A DNA stretch of 42,919 nt from the NCBI GenBank assembly GCA_044355655.1, contig JBIKXS010000026.1, positions 1-42,919 on the forward strand, read 5' to 3'. The DNA comes from UBA3064 sp023258775. Its GTDB lineage: Bacteria > Pseudomonadota > Gammaproteobacteria > Burkholderiales > Burkholderiaceae_E. The notes beneath the pieces are model-generated. The model searched no databases and was not told where the DNA came from. It saw nothing but the letters and a program-made list of their open reading frames with translations. This document shows positions 7,837 through 16,727 of the stretch, piece after piece. Position numbers and translations under genes: made by a program. How positions within the stretch are numbered: position 1 is the first letter of the stretch; every line of letters begins with the position of its first letter.

Positions 7837-9165
7837 CTAAGGTTCTGCGTTGCGCAAACTTAGCCTTTTGCTGGAACGGTTCAAGCGGTCAAGACGTTTG
7901 CCATGGGCGCGGGATGGTAACCATCGCAGGTCCTGAGCTTCGGATCCAAGACCGGCTGCGTCTTGCAGCATTTGCGTTGGACCATGCAAGAACTTCGCTG
8001 TTAAAGCCAGAGATAAACCCTCAATAACGCGTGCAGGGTCTTCACCTTTGGCAAGTAATCGCATCGCACGTTCGAGCTCTAGACGACGCAGCGTTTGCGC
8101 TTTGTCGTGTAGCTCTTGAATCGCAGGCACTGCACGTCTTCTCGCTAGCCAGTGCATGAAGTGTTCAACCCGCGCTTCGATGATTGCTTCAGCCTGCGAA
8201 GCAGCATGGCGGCGGTTTGCCATACCCTGTCGCACGACTTCGCCCAGATCATCGACGGTGTAGAGGAAGACGTCGGGTAGCCTGGAAACTTCAGGTTCGA
8301 TGTCGCGCGGCACGGCAAGGTCGACCATAAATAAGGGCTTGTGACGTCGCGCCTTTAGCGCTCGTTCGACCATGCCAAGCCCAATGATCGGCAGCGAACT
8401 CGCCGTACAACTCACCACAATGTCAAATTCATGCAAACGCGTTGAAAGCTCAGAAAGGGTCATACTCTGCGCTGCGAATCGCCGAGCCAGGCCTTGCGCT
8501 CGATCAAGGCTACGGTTCGCAACCAGCATCGCCTTGGGGTGCCGTGCAGCGAAGTGAGTCGCTGCAAGTTCAATCATTTCCCCCGCCCCTACAAATAGCA
8601 CCCGGGTGTCTTCGAGGCGCTCAAAAATCCGTTCAGCAAGACGCACCGCAGCCGCTGCCAGCGACACCGATTGCGATCCAATTTCGGTTTGGGTTCGTAC
8701 TTCCTTGGCAACTGCAAAACTACGCTGGAAAAGTTGATGCAAGTGCGGACCCAAGGAACCGGCCTGATGAGCGCTACGAACCGCATCTTTCATTTGCCCA
8801 AGGATTTGTGCTTCACCAAGCACCATCGAGTCGAGTCCACTGGCCACCCGAAAAGCGTGTCGTACAGTTTGATCGCCAGGGAGCGTGTAGGTATGGCTTC
8901 GAATATCGCCTGCTTTCAGTCCACCGTGGGAGGCAATCCATTGTTCGAGGGCCTGCGAGGTAGCCTGCGGCTGAGGCGTTGCACAGTAAATCTCAGTGCG
9001 ATTGCAGGTTGACAGGATCGCCGACTCGCGAAGAAGATCGCCCACCCTTGACTTCAGATCATAAGCCGCTTTGACCAGGCTTTCTCCCGCGAAGGCCACC
9101 CGTTCACGCATTGCTAAGGGCGCGCTTTGATGGTTGAGTCCGAGGGTGAGCAAATGCATGGTCAA
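7837..9165 (-). CDS. hemA: Glutamyl-tRNA reductase
   Basis: HemA reduces glutamyl-tRNA(Glu) to glutamate-1-semialdehyde with NADPH, the first committed step of C5 haem synthesis. The 442-residue product has the N-terminal 'LTLGLNHQSAPLAMRER', the catalytic cysteine at residue 54 in 'ILSTCNRTEIYC', the NADP-binding 'VLFVGAGEMIELAA' and the C-terminal dimerisation region. ATG codons at 9165 and 9159 are both possible starts; the second gives 'MHLLTLGLNH', which matches the common N-terminus equally well. Length is slightly greater than usual because of a basic C-terminal tail. It heads the hemA-prfA-prmC-grxD run and is 72 bp downstream of ilvA. Confidence 0.97.
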   Translation of the reverse strand: MTMHLLTLGLNHQSAPLAMRERVAFAGESLVKAAYDLKSRVGDLLRESAILSTCNRTEIYCATPQPQATSQALEQWIASHGGLKAGDIRSHTYTLPGDQTVRHAFRVASGLDSMVLGEAQILGQMKDAVRSAHQAGSLGPHLHQLFQRSFAVAKEVRTQTEIGSQSVSLAAAAVRLAERIFERLEDTRVLFVGAGEMIELAATHFAARHPKAMLVANRSLDRAQGLARRFAAQSMTLSELSTRLHEFDIVVSCTASSLPIIGLGMVERALKARRHKPLFMVDLAVPRDIEPEVSRLPDVFLYTVDDLGEVVRQGMANRRHAASQAEAIIEARVEHFMHWLARRRAVPAIQELHDKAQTLRRLELERAMRLLAKGEDPARVIEGLSLALTAKFLHGPTQMLQDAAGLGSEAQDLRWLPSRAHGKRLDRLNRSSKRLSLRNAEP

Positions 9166-9237
9166 ATGGGTGAGGGGTTGTGCTTTATCGTGGGTGGCTC
9201 TGGTGAATCGAGGATTAAGTCTCTTTGTCGCTCGCTT

Positions 9238-10764
9238 TTATGGCCGGTTAGGGCGTAAAAACAGATGATAGGCTGGATTGTTGGTTTCCTCCAGATGCGG
9301 ATAGCCCAATCCAGCAAGAAAGTGTTGGAAAGCCGCTTCATCGGCTTGCGGCACCTGCAAACCGACCAGTACCCGTCCGAAGTCAGCACCATGGTTTCGA
9401 TAGTGGAAAAGCGAGATGTTCCAGTCTGGGCGCATCTGGGTAAGAAAGCGTGATAAAGCGCCTGGGCGCTCTGGAAACTCAAATCGAAAAAGTCGCTCGT
9501 CCCTCGCAAGTAATGAAGAGCCGCCAACTAAATGCCTGATATGTAGCTTGGCCATTTCATCATCGGTCAGGTTGAGCGCTTCAAGGCCTTCTTGCGCGAA
9601 GACCTTAGCGATCTCATTGGCTTCTTCACGCGCTTGGATTTGAATGCCAACAAAAACATGAGCCTGTTTTAAGTCGCTCATCCGATAGTTGAATTCGGTG
9701 ACATTACGCTCGCCGATTAGCGCGCAAAACCGTTTAAACGACCCACGTTGCTCAGGGATGGTGACCGCAAAAATTGCCTCGCGCTGCTCGCCAATCTCAG
9801 CACGTTCAGATACAAAGCGCAAACGGTCGAAATTCATATTGGCCCCGCAGGCGATTGCGACCAGCGTCTTGTCCTTACCCTGATCAGATCGTTCAGCCCA
9901 AGCCTTGGCGCCTGCAATTGCGAGCGCTCCGGCGGGCTCCATGATCGACCTCGTATCCTGAAAGACGTCCTTGATTGCTGCGCAAATTGCATCGGTGTTA
10001 ACGCAAATCACTTCATCAACGAATTGACGAGCGAGGGCAAAGGTTTCTATACCAACCTGCTTAACTGCTGTGCCGTCCGAAAACAGTCCCACCTCGGATA
10101 AGACGACCCGTTCGCCGCAGGCTAGCGATTGGGCCATGGCATTAGAGTCGTCGGTTTGTACGCCGATGATTTGAATTTCCGGCCGGATCTGTTTGACATA
10201 AGCAGCAATGCCAGCGATCAATCCGCCGCCACCAATGGCCACAAAAATGACATCGATCGGATCGGGGTGCTGACGCAGGATTTCCATGCCGATGGTGCCT
10301 TGTCCGGCAATCACATCGGGGTCGTCAAATGGGTGAACAAAGCTCAAACCATGCTTCTGTTGCAAACTGAGGGCATGAGCATAAGCATCGCTGTAGCTAT
10401 CTCCAGCAAGTACCACTTGCGCCTGCCTTGCGCGTACCGCTTCAACCTTCACCGCGGGTGTTGTCACCGGCATGACAATAACTGCATGACAGCCAAGGTG
10501 CTGAGCGGCCAGCGCCACACCTTGGGCATGATTGCCTGCAGAGGCAGCAATCACACCGCGTGCGCGCTCCTCTGCGCTCAGGTTAACCATCTTGTTGTAG
10601 GCGCCGCGCAACTTGAAGGAAAAAACCGTTTGCATGTCTTCGCGTTTAAGCAGCAGGCGATGGCCCAAGCGCGTGGAAAGACCAGGGGCTGGCTCAAGCG
10701 GTGTCTCTCTCGCCACGTCGTAGACGCGAGCAGTGAGAATGCGTTTCAGATAATCGATGGGCAT
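9238..10764 (-). CDS. ilvA: Biosynthetic threonine ammonia-lyase
   Basis: IlvA converts threonine to 2-oxobutanoate and ammonia, the first step of isoleucine synthesis, with pyridoxal phosphate. The 508-residue product has the PLP lysine at residue 51 ('VFSFKLRGAYNKM'), the 'SAGNHAQG' and 'GGGGLIAG' cofactor loops, and a long C-terminal part from about residue 330 that contains two ACT-like regulatory domains ('EQRGSFKRFCALIG' and 'EFPERPGALSRFL'). These are the usual site of isoleucine feedback control. This separates it from the shorter dehydratase at 28734. It is divergent from the YqaA-like gene with a 53-bp spacer. Confidence 0.96.
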   Translation of the reverse strand: MPIDYLKRILTARVYDVARETPLEPAPGLSTRLGHRLLLKREDMQTVFSFKLRGAYNKMVNLSAEERARGVIAASAGNHAQGVALAAQHLGCHAVIVMPVTTPAVKVEAVRARQAQVVLAGDSYSDAYAHALSLQQKHGLSFVHPFDDPDVIAGQGTIGMEILRQHPDPIDVIFVAIGGGGLIAGIAAYVKQIRPEIQIIGVQTDDSNAMAQSLACGERVVLSEVGLFSDGTAVKQVGIETFALARQFVDEVICVNTDAICAAIKDVFQDTRSIMEPAGALAIAGAKAWAERSDQGKDKTLVAIACGANMNFDRLRFVSERAEIGEQREAIFAVTIPEQRGSFKRFCALIGERNVTEFNYRMSDLKQAHVFVGIQIQAREEANEIAKVFAQEGLEALNLTDDEMAKLHIRHLVGGSSLLARDERLFRFEFPERPGALSRFLTQMRPDWNISLFHYRNHGADFGRVLVGLQVPQADEAAFQHFLAGLGYPHLEETNNPAYHLFLRPNRP

Positions 10765-10817
10765 GGCAGCATAGCCTGGAAGCGGATAAGTCTTGATTTT
10801 AGATCGGGTTTTTGGCG

Positions 10818-11327
10818 ATGAGTACCGCGTTGGAGGATGCCCTGGCAGCGGCGCTTGCCTGGTTCGCCCTGCCGCAATTCGGCTTGTCGACGGTTTTCAT
10901 CACTGCATTTGTATCGGCAACCCTTTTGCCCATGGGTTCGGAACCGGTTGTTTTTGGCTATGTCAAACTTAATCCTGATCAGTTCTGGCTGACGATCGGG
11001 GTTGCAACCCTGGGCAACACACTGGGTGGTGTGCTCGATTATTGGATGGGGCGCGGAGCACAAAGTGCAGCAGCTGCGATGGGTGCGTTAGGGAATAACG
11101 GGGGCAGGCGTTATCTCGGCTGGTTCGAAAAGATGGGCCCCAAGGTATTGATTCTCGCCTGGCTGCCGATTGTTGGTGACCCCTTATGTGCGGTAGCAGG
11201 CTGGTTGCGGCTCGCCTTCTGGCCTTGCCTTGTCTGGATAGCGATTGGCAAGTGCTTGCGCTACATCAGCATGACCTGGTTGCTGATGGAGGTTCCCGAT
11301 CAGTTCTGGAAATCGCTCCTGCCATGA
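10818..11327 (+). CDS. YqaA-like small membrane protein (DedA/VTT superfamily)
   Basis: This is a 169-residue inner-membrane protein similar to YqaA, a small relative of the DedA/VTT family of putative lipid transporters or scramblases. Hydrophobic segments cover most of the chain, and the 'ATLGNTLGGVLDYWMGRG' motif and 'WFEKMGPKVLILAWLPIVGD' region are characteristic of the YqaA branch. The ATG at 10818 is used; a TTG two codons upstream is also in frame. It is divergent from ilvA. The biochemical role of this subfamily is not established. Confidence 0.85.
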   Translation: MSTALEDALAAALAWFALPQFGLSTVFITAFVSATLLPMGSEPVVFGYVKLNPDQFWLTIGVATLGNTLGGVLDYWMGRGAQSAAAAMGALGNNGGRRYLGWFEKMGPKVLILAWLPIVGDPLCAVAGWLRLAFWPCLVWIAIGKCLRYISMTWLLMEVPDQFWKSLLP

Positions 11328-11466
11328 GCATGATTCAAACCCTTGTTGAGGCTCGCAAGCAAAACAAAGCGGTCTTAAGAAGCGGTATTCGCGCTGTAGG
11401 GAAATGCTGCATTGCGAGAAAGTCTACGTACAATCAATAGATGAAAGCTCCGCAAAGCAGGTTTTG

Positions 11467-14400
11467 ATGAATGCTCCGCTAACCGAGGCCCTAAGGCCCA
11501 TTGAGCAAGCCGAAGCAAAGGCGTCGTCTGCTCAACGACTTCGCGAAATCCCGTACAACTACACCTCGTTTTCAGATCGAGAGATCGTTATCCGCTTGCT
11601 TGGTGAGCGAGGCTGGTCCTTGGTCGAACGTCTGCGTTCACAGCGAAGAACTGGACGTTCGGCGCGCATGCTGTATGAGGTCCTTGGTGATATTTGGGTC
11701 GTCGAGCGAAACCCTTATCTCCAAGATGATTTAATCGATAACCCTAAACGACAGGGCTTATTGATCGAAGCATTGCACCATCGGCTTGGTGAGATCGAAA
11801 AGCGTGGTGACGAAGGGGCTGGACTTTCGGGCGACGTAGCGGCTTTGCTCGAGTTGGCAAGGCGCGCGGTAGCACATTTTGAACAGCAACTCTCCCAAGC
11901 TTCATCGATGCGCAAGCGTGCGATGCGTCTGCTTGCCAAACATACCGCTAAAGACAATATTTGTTTTGACGCCATGTCGCGGGTGTCGCACGTAACTGAT
12001 GCGACCGATTGGCGGGTTGAGTATCCTTTTGTAGTGCTTGCGCCCGACTCAGAAGCGGAGGTGGCGGCCCTTGTTAAAGCCTGTATCGATCTGGATTTGA
12101 CCATTATCCCTCGTGGCGGTGGTACAGGTTATACCGGTGGTGCTATTCCTTTGCATCCAATGTCTGCCGTCATCAATACCGAAAAACTCGAGCAAATTGG
12201 CGAGGTTAAGCGTTGCCAATTACCTGGCTTGACCGATGAAGTGGCGGTCATCGAAACCCAAGCTGGGGCGGTCACCAAGCGAGTTACTGAAGCCGCCGAC
12301 CGGGCAGGTTTTGTGTTCGCTGTTGACCCCACGTCTTGGGAAGCCTCGTGTATCGGCGGCAACATCGCAATGAACGCCGGTGGCAAAAAGGCTGTGCTCT
12401 GGGGAACCGCACTCGATAATCTTGCCTGGTGGCGCATGGTCGATCCACAGGGTAACTGGCTCGAGGTGACCCGAATTGGCCATAACCTGGGCAAAATCCA
12501 CGATGCCGATGTCGCCAATTTCGCATTGCATTGGTACGCTCCCAATCAGCTTGCCGCAAACGGTCAAATGCAGGGAGCAGCAATTAGATCTGAAAACTTG
12601 AGCATAGCCGGCGATCGTTTCCGAAAACTCGGGCTCGGAAAGGATGTGACCGATAAGTTTTTAAGCGGTCTTCCTGGTGTTCAAAAAGAAGGCACAGATG
12701 GCCTTATTACTGCGGCCCGCTGGATTTTGCATCGAATGCCTTCGTTTACCCGAACGGTTTGTCTTGAGTTTTTTGGACAGGCCGCACTTGCTGTGCCTTC
12801 AATTGTCGAAATTAAGGCTTATCTGGATCAGCGCCCAGGAGGCGCGTTATTGGCCGGGCTTGAACATCTTGATGAGCGCTACCTGCGTGCGGTGGGCTAC
12901 GCCACCAAATCGCGTCGAGGCGGCTTACCGAAAATGGTGTTGATTGGCGATATCGTGGGCGATGATGAGAGCGCTGTTGCTCGTGCAAGCGCCGAGGTTG
13001 TGCGCCTCGCGAACCTGCGAAGTGGCGAAGGTTTCACTGCGGTGAGCGCCGAATCACGCAAAACGTTTTGGGCTGATCGAGGACGTACCGCGGCGATCGC
13101 AAGACATACCAACGCATTTAAGATCAACGAAGACGTGGTCATACCACTGCCGATGATGGCTCGTTATACAGACGGTATCGATCGAATCAATATTGAGCTT
13201 TCCACCGCGAACAAACTCGATTTGGCCAGGGCCGTACTTGATTTTCTGGCACAAGATGTTGCAAAGCTTCCGATTGCGCCAAGCGATGATCCTGAGTTTG
13301 CCAAACAGTCCCTTGACGATTTACTGGTTCAACGTGTGGAAGATGCACGCAAAGTCATTGAGACGGCGATGGCACGTTGGCGTTTTCTCATCGATTCGAT
13401 GGATTTGCCTTTGCAAGAACTGCTCCCTTCCCTAAGGGCTCATGGCGTTGATGCCTTGTTTGGCGCAGATTTCAAGTTGCTTGCGCCATGGCAGGCTGCA
13501 ATCGACGAAGGTCGCGAACCCAAACTCTTCGAACTGCTTCAGGATCGAACGATTCGGATTGCATGGCGTCACGATGTTCTTAAGCCGCTCAACGAATTAT
13601 TTTCTGGGGCTTACTTTGCGCCGATTCGTGAAGCGATCCACGCGATTCATTCACGATTACGTCGCAGTCGGGTCTTTGTCGCTTTGCATATGCACGCAGG
13701 CGATGGCAATGTTCATACCAATATTCCTGTTAATTCAGACGACTACGGCATGTTGCAGCAGGCCAATGCGGCTGTAGTAAAAATTATGGCGCTTGCGCGA
13801 TCGCTTGGCGGTGTGATTTCGGGTGAACACGGCATTGGCATCACCAAACTTGAGTTTTTAACCGAAGAAGAGCTCGGGCCTTTTGCTGAATATAAAAAGA
13901 AGATCGATCCGAGCGGACACTTTAATCGCGGCAAGTTACTCAAAGGCGCCGATTTGAGTCGAGCCTATACGCCAAGCTTTGGGCTTATGGGTGCTGAGCC
14001 ATTGATTCTCCAGCAATCAGATATTGGCTCGATCGCCCACTCAATCAAGGACTGCCTGCGTTGCGGCAAGTGCAAGCCTGTTTGCACAACCCATGTGCCA
14101 CGCGCCAATTTACTTTACTCGCCGCGCAATAAAATTCTTGCGACCTCGCTGCTTATTGAAGCCTTTCTTTACGAAGAACAAACACGGCGTGGTGTATCGA
14201 TTCGGCATTGGGAAGAGTTTTCAGATGTCGCCGATCATTGCACGGTTTGTCACAAATGCGAGTCGCCATGCCCGGTTGATATCGACTTCGGTGATGTGTC
14301 GATGAACATGCGAAATTTGCTTCGAAAAATGGGTAAAAAGCGCTTCAACCCTGGCAATGCTGCAGCCATGTTTTTCCTCAACGCAACCGATCCCGATACG

Positions 14401-15531
14401 ATTCGCGCAACCCGGCTTGCGATGGTTGATGTGGGTTTTAAAGCACAACGGCTTGCTGCCGATTTGCTCAAACGCTTTTCTCGACCTAATCGTGAGCGTC
14501 CGCAAGCAAGTCTAGGGCGACCGCCGATGCGCGAACAGGTGCTGCACTTTGTTAATCGTAAGCTGCCAGGCAATTTGCCGAAAAAAACCGCGCGTGCACT
14601 GCTCGACATCGAAGATGCGCGTTACGTGCCGATTATTCGAAACCCACATAGCACGCATGTGGACAGCGAGGCGGTTTTTTATTTTCCGGGATGTGGCTCA
14701 GAGCGTCTTTTTTCGCAGGTGGGTCTGGCAACTCAGGCATTACTTTGGGAAGTTGGCGTTCAAACCGTTTTGCCGCCAGGCTATCTATGCTGTGGTTATC
14801 CGCAAAAAGGATCAGGGCAGTTTGATAAGGCCGACAAGATCATTACCGATAATCGAGTGCTTTTCCACAGGGTGGCAAATACCCTCAACTATCTTGATAT
14901 ACGGACGGTGGTTGTGAGTTGCGGCACTTGTTTTGATCAGCTGCAGTCTTATGCATTTCATGACATCTTCCCCGGTTGTCGCATTATTGATATTCACGAG
15001 CTTTTGATGGAAAAAGGCATGAAACTCGAACATGCGACCGGTGTACGCTACACCTATCATGATCCCTGCCACAGTCCGATGAAGCAATACCAGCCACTCA
15101 AGGTTGTCAATCAATTGATGAATGAGTCGATCAACGGCAGTATCGAACGCAATGATCGTTGTTGTGGCGAATCGGGCACCTTTGCAGTCACTCGTCCCGA
15201 AATCGCCACGCAAGTCCGCTTTCGAAAGGAGCAGGAATTGCTCAAAGCGGCCGAAGCGATGCGCAAGAGCCCGATAAAGGATGCGGTCAAGCCTGCCGAA
15301 AACCTCGCAGTAAAGCCCGCAGTAACTTCCGCGGATAAGCCTGCCGAAAAGATCAAGGTGCTGACTTCTTGCCCTTCATGTTTACAAGGTTTGAATCGTT
15401 ATGAAGATGTGACTGGCATGGAAGCCGATTACATTGTTGTTGAAATGGCTCAACATTTACTCGGTGCGCACTGGTTGCCCGAGTACGTCGCCAAGGCCAA
15501 TCAAGGCGGCATCGAACGGGTCTTGCTGTGA
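11467..15531 (+). CDS. YdiJ-like FAD/Fe-S dehydrogenase with N-terminal DUF3683
   Basis: This 1354-residue protein joins several modules: an N-terminal DUF3683 region ('IPYNYTSFSDREIVIRLLGE'), a PCMH-type FAD-binding domain ('PRGGGTGYTGGAIP' near 215), an FAD-oxidase C domain with 'MHAGDGNVHTNIPV' and 'ISGEHGIGITK', two 4Fe-4S motifs ('CLRCGKCKPVC' from 863, 'CTVCHKCESPCPV' from 925) and a two-part CCG domain ('FPGCGSER' at about 1074, 'LCCGYP', 'DPCHSP', 'RCCGESG', 'SCPSC'). The layout matches YdiJ-type D-2-hydroxyacid dehydrogenases, probably feeding electrons to quinone; the real substrate is unknown. ATG at 11467 is preferred over 11404. A Lys/Pro/Ala-rich insert lies between the last two cysteine motifs. 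Its stop overlaps the next start. Confidence 0.88.
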   Translation: MNAPLTEALRPIEQAEAKASSAQRLREIPYNYTSFSDREIVIRLLGERGWSLVERLRSQRRTGRSARMLYEVLGDIWVVERNPYLQDDLIDNPKRQGLLIEALHHRLGEIEKRGDEGAGLSGDVAALLELARRAVAHFEQQLSQASSMRKRAMRLLAKHTAKDNICFDAMSRVSHVTDATDWRVEYPFVVLAPDSEAEVAALVKACIDLDLTIIPRGGGTGYTGGAIPLHPMSAVINTEKLEQIGEVKRCQLPGLTDEVAVIETQAGAVTKRVTEAADRAGFVFAVDPTSWEASCIGGNIAMNAGGKKAVLWGTALDNLAWWRMVDPQGNWLEVTRIGHNLGKIHDADVANFALHWYAPNQLAANGQMQGAAIRSENLSIAGDRFRKLGLGKDVTDKFLSGLPGVQKEGTDGLITAARWILHRMPSFTRTVCLEFFGQAALAVPSIVEIKAYLDQRPGGALLAGLEHLDERYLRAVGYATKSRRGGLPKMVLIGDIVGDDESAVARASAEVVRLANLRSGEGFTAVSAESRKTFWADRGRTAAIARHTNAFKINEDVVIPLPMMARYTDGIDRINIELSTANKLDLARAVLDFLAQDVAKLPIAPSDDPEFAKQSLDDLLVQRVEDARKVIETAMARWRFLIDSMDLPLQELLPSLRAHGVDALFGADFKLLAPWQAAIDEGREPKLFELLQDRTIRIAWRHDVLKPLNELFSGAYFAPIREAIHAIHSRLRRSRVFVALHMHAGDGNVHTNIPVNSDDYGMLQQANAAVVKIMALARSLGGVISGEHGIGITKLEFLTEEELGPFAEYKKKIDPSGHFNRGKLLKGADLSRAYTPSFGLMGAEPLILQQSDIGSIAHSIKDCLRCGKCKPVCTTHVPRANLLYSPRNKILATSLLIEAFLYEEQTRRGVSIRHWEEFSDVADHCTVCHKCESPCPVDIDFGDVSMNMRNLLRKMGKKRFNPGNAAAMFFLNATDPDTIRATRLAMVDVGFKAQRLAADLLKRFSRPNRERPQASLGRPPMREQVLHFVNRKLPGNLPKKTARALLDIEDARYVPIIRNPHSTHVDSEAVFYFPGCGSERLFSQVGLATQALLWEVGVQTVLPPGYLCCGYPQKGSGQFDKADKIITDNRVLFHRVANTLNYLDIRTVVVSCGTCFDQLQSYAFHDIFPGCRIIDIHELLMEKGMKLEHATGVRYTYHDPCHSPMKQYQPLKVVNQLMNESINGSIERNDRCCGESGTFAVTRPEIATQVRFRKEQELLKAAEAMRKSPIKDAVKPAENLAVKPAVTSADKPAEKIKVLTSCPSCLQGLNRYEDVTGMEADYIVVEMAQHLLGAHWLPEYVAKANQGGIERVLL

Positions 15532-15884
15532 TGGCTCCGATCCCCGAATCGATCGTGCTGCATCAGCAATCCTGTGTCTTGGAACTTGTGTATCCCCAGG
15601 ATAAGCGCTACAAATTGAGTTTTGAGTTTTTGCGTGTTCATTCGCCCTCCGCTGAAGTTCAGGGGCATGGTCCAGGACAGCAGATTTTGCAAGTCGGTAA
15701 AAAGCTGGTTCGCATCAATGCGATCGAACCCGTGGGCAACTATGCACTGAAATTGGTGTTTAGTGATGGCCATGACTCTGGCCTTTATTCCTGGGATTTG
15801 TTATACCGTTTTTCTCAACAATACGAAGTAATGTGGGCAGATTATTTGCAGGCTTTACAGGCTGCCGGTGCGTCAAGAAATTGA
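15531..15884 (+). CDS. DUF971 (gamma-butyrobetaine hydroxylase N-terminal-like) protein
   Basis: This 117-residue protein is a stand-alone DUF971 domain, related to the N-terminal domain of gamma-butyrobetaine hydroxylase. Features include 'LELVYPQDKRYKLSFEFLRV' and 'DGHDSGLYSWDLLYR', the latter being the most conserved part of the family. Its ATG overlaps the TGA of the upstream dehydrogenase gene by one base, which favours coupled translation. Adjacency to ubiE is common in Burkholderiales. Links to Fe-S cluster biology have been proposed for stand-alone DUF971 proteins, but no role can be read from the sequence. Confidence 0.88.
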   Translation: MAPIPESIVLHQQSCVLELVYPQDKRYKLSFEFLRVHSPSAEVQGHGPGQQILQVGKKLVRINAIEPVGNYALKLVFSDGHDSGLYSWDLLYRFSQQYEVMWADYLQALQAAGASRN

Positions 15885-15935
15885 CCGCACAAGGCCTGCC
15901 CAAACCATCGTCCCACCCACTGATTTCTGAGGCAT

Positions 15936-16670
15936 ATGGCAGACCAAACCGATTTTGGGTTCTCCAAGGTAAATAGGCAGGACAAAGCAGCCCGCGTCGC
16001 CGGTGTTTTTGACTCGGTTGCTTCGCGATACGACTTAATGAACGACTTGATGTCGGGCGGATTACACCGCATCTGGAAGCATGTCGCTGTTTTCTTCGCG
16101 GATTTGCGTGAGGGCATGGAAGTCCTCGATGTGGCTGGCGGCACTGCCGATTTAGCCTTAGCCATGGCTAAGCGGGTTGGTGCTCAAGGCCAGGTGGTGT
16201 TATCAGACATCAATGGTGCAATGCTTTCTCGCGGCCGTGATCGATTAATTGATGCGGGACTCAAAGCGCTGGCGGTTCAATGCGATGCCGAAGCCTTACC
16301 CTTTTGCGATCATCGTTTTGACCGGGTCACGGTGGCCTTTGGCCTACGCAACATGACCCACAAAGATAAAGCGCTTGCAGAGATGAGGCGGGTGTTGCGA
16401 CCTGGCGGGAAGCTCTTGGTTTTGGAGTTCTCAAAGGTCAATCCATCGCTTGAAAAACTTTATGACCTATATTCGTTTCATGTGCTACCCCGCTTGGGGC
16501 GGCTGGTTGCGGGTGATGAAGCCAGCTATCGCTATTTAGCCGAATCCATTCGCATGCACCCTGACCAGGAGAGCCTGGCAGCGTTGATGCGTGAAGCAGG
16601 CCTTGAAGCGGTTCGCTACACCAACCTTACAGGTGGCGTGGTTGCTTTACATGAGGGCATCAAACCATAA
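15936..16670 (+). CDS. ubiE: UbiE, C-methyltransferase of ubiquinone/menaquinone synthesis
   Basis: UbiE methylates the ring carbon of 2-polyprenyl-6-methoxy-1,4-benzoquinol, and in menaquinone makers demethylmenaquinol, using S-adenosylmethionine. The 244-residue product has the diagnostic N-terminal 'VFDSVASRYDLMNDLMSGG', SAM motif I 'VLDVAGGTADLAL', 'CDAEALPFCDHRFDRVTVAF' with 'GLRNMTHKDKAL', and 'RPGGKLLVLEFSK'. It lies 51 bp after the DUF971 gene and is followed by a Tim44-like gene and ubiJ, so it belongs to a quinone-synthesis run. ubiB, which often follows ubiJ, is not in this window. Confidence 0.97.
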   Translation: MADQTDFGFSKVNRQDKAARVAGVFDSVASRYDLMNDLMSGGLHRIWKHVAVFFADLREGMEVLDVAGGTADLALAMAKRVGAQGQVVLSDINGAMLSRGRDRLIDAGLKALAVQCDAEALPFCDHRFDRVTVAFGLRNMTHKDKALAEMRRVLRPGGKLLVLEFSKVNPSLEKLYDLYSFHVLPRLGRLVAGDEASYRYLAESIRMHPDQESLAALMREAGLEAVRYTNLTGGVVALHEGIKP

Positions 16671-16727
16671 TAGTCCTGGTTCACTGGACGGTCTGCTTGG
16701 CCGTTTGACATTCAAGGAGGAAAAGTC

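Noticed and set aside
9162..9527. Open frame on the minus strand between ilvA and hemA
   Set aside because: It is out of frame within the end of ilvA and covers the intergenic gap by chance; the ilvA C-terminal domain explains the region.
16706..16711. TTGACA resembling a -35 box ahead of the Tim44-like gene
   Set aside because: It is only a few bases upstream of the ribosome binding site, leaving no room for a -10 box and transcript start.
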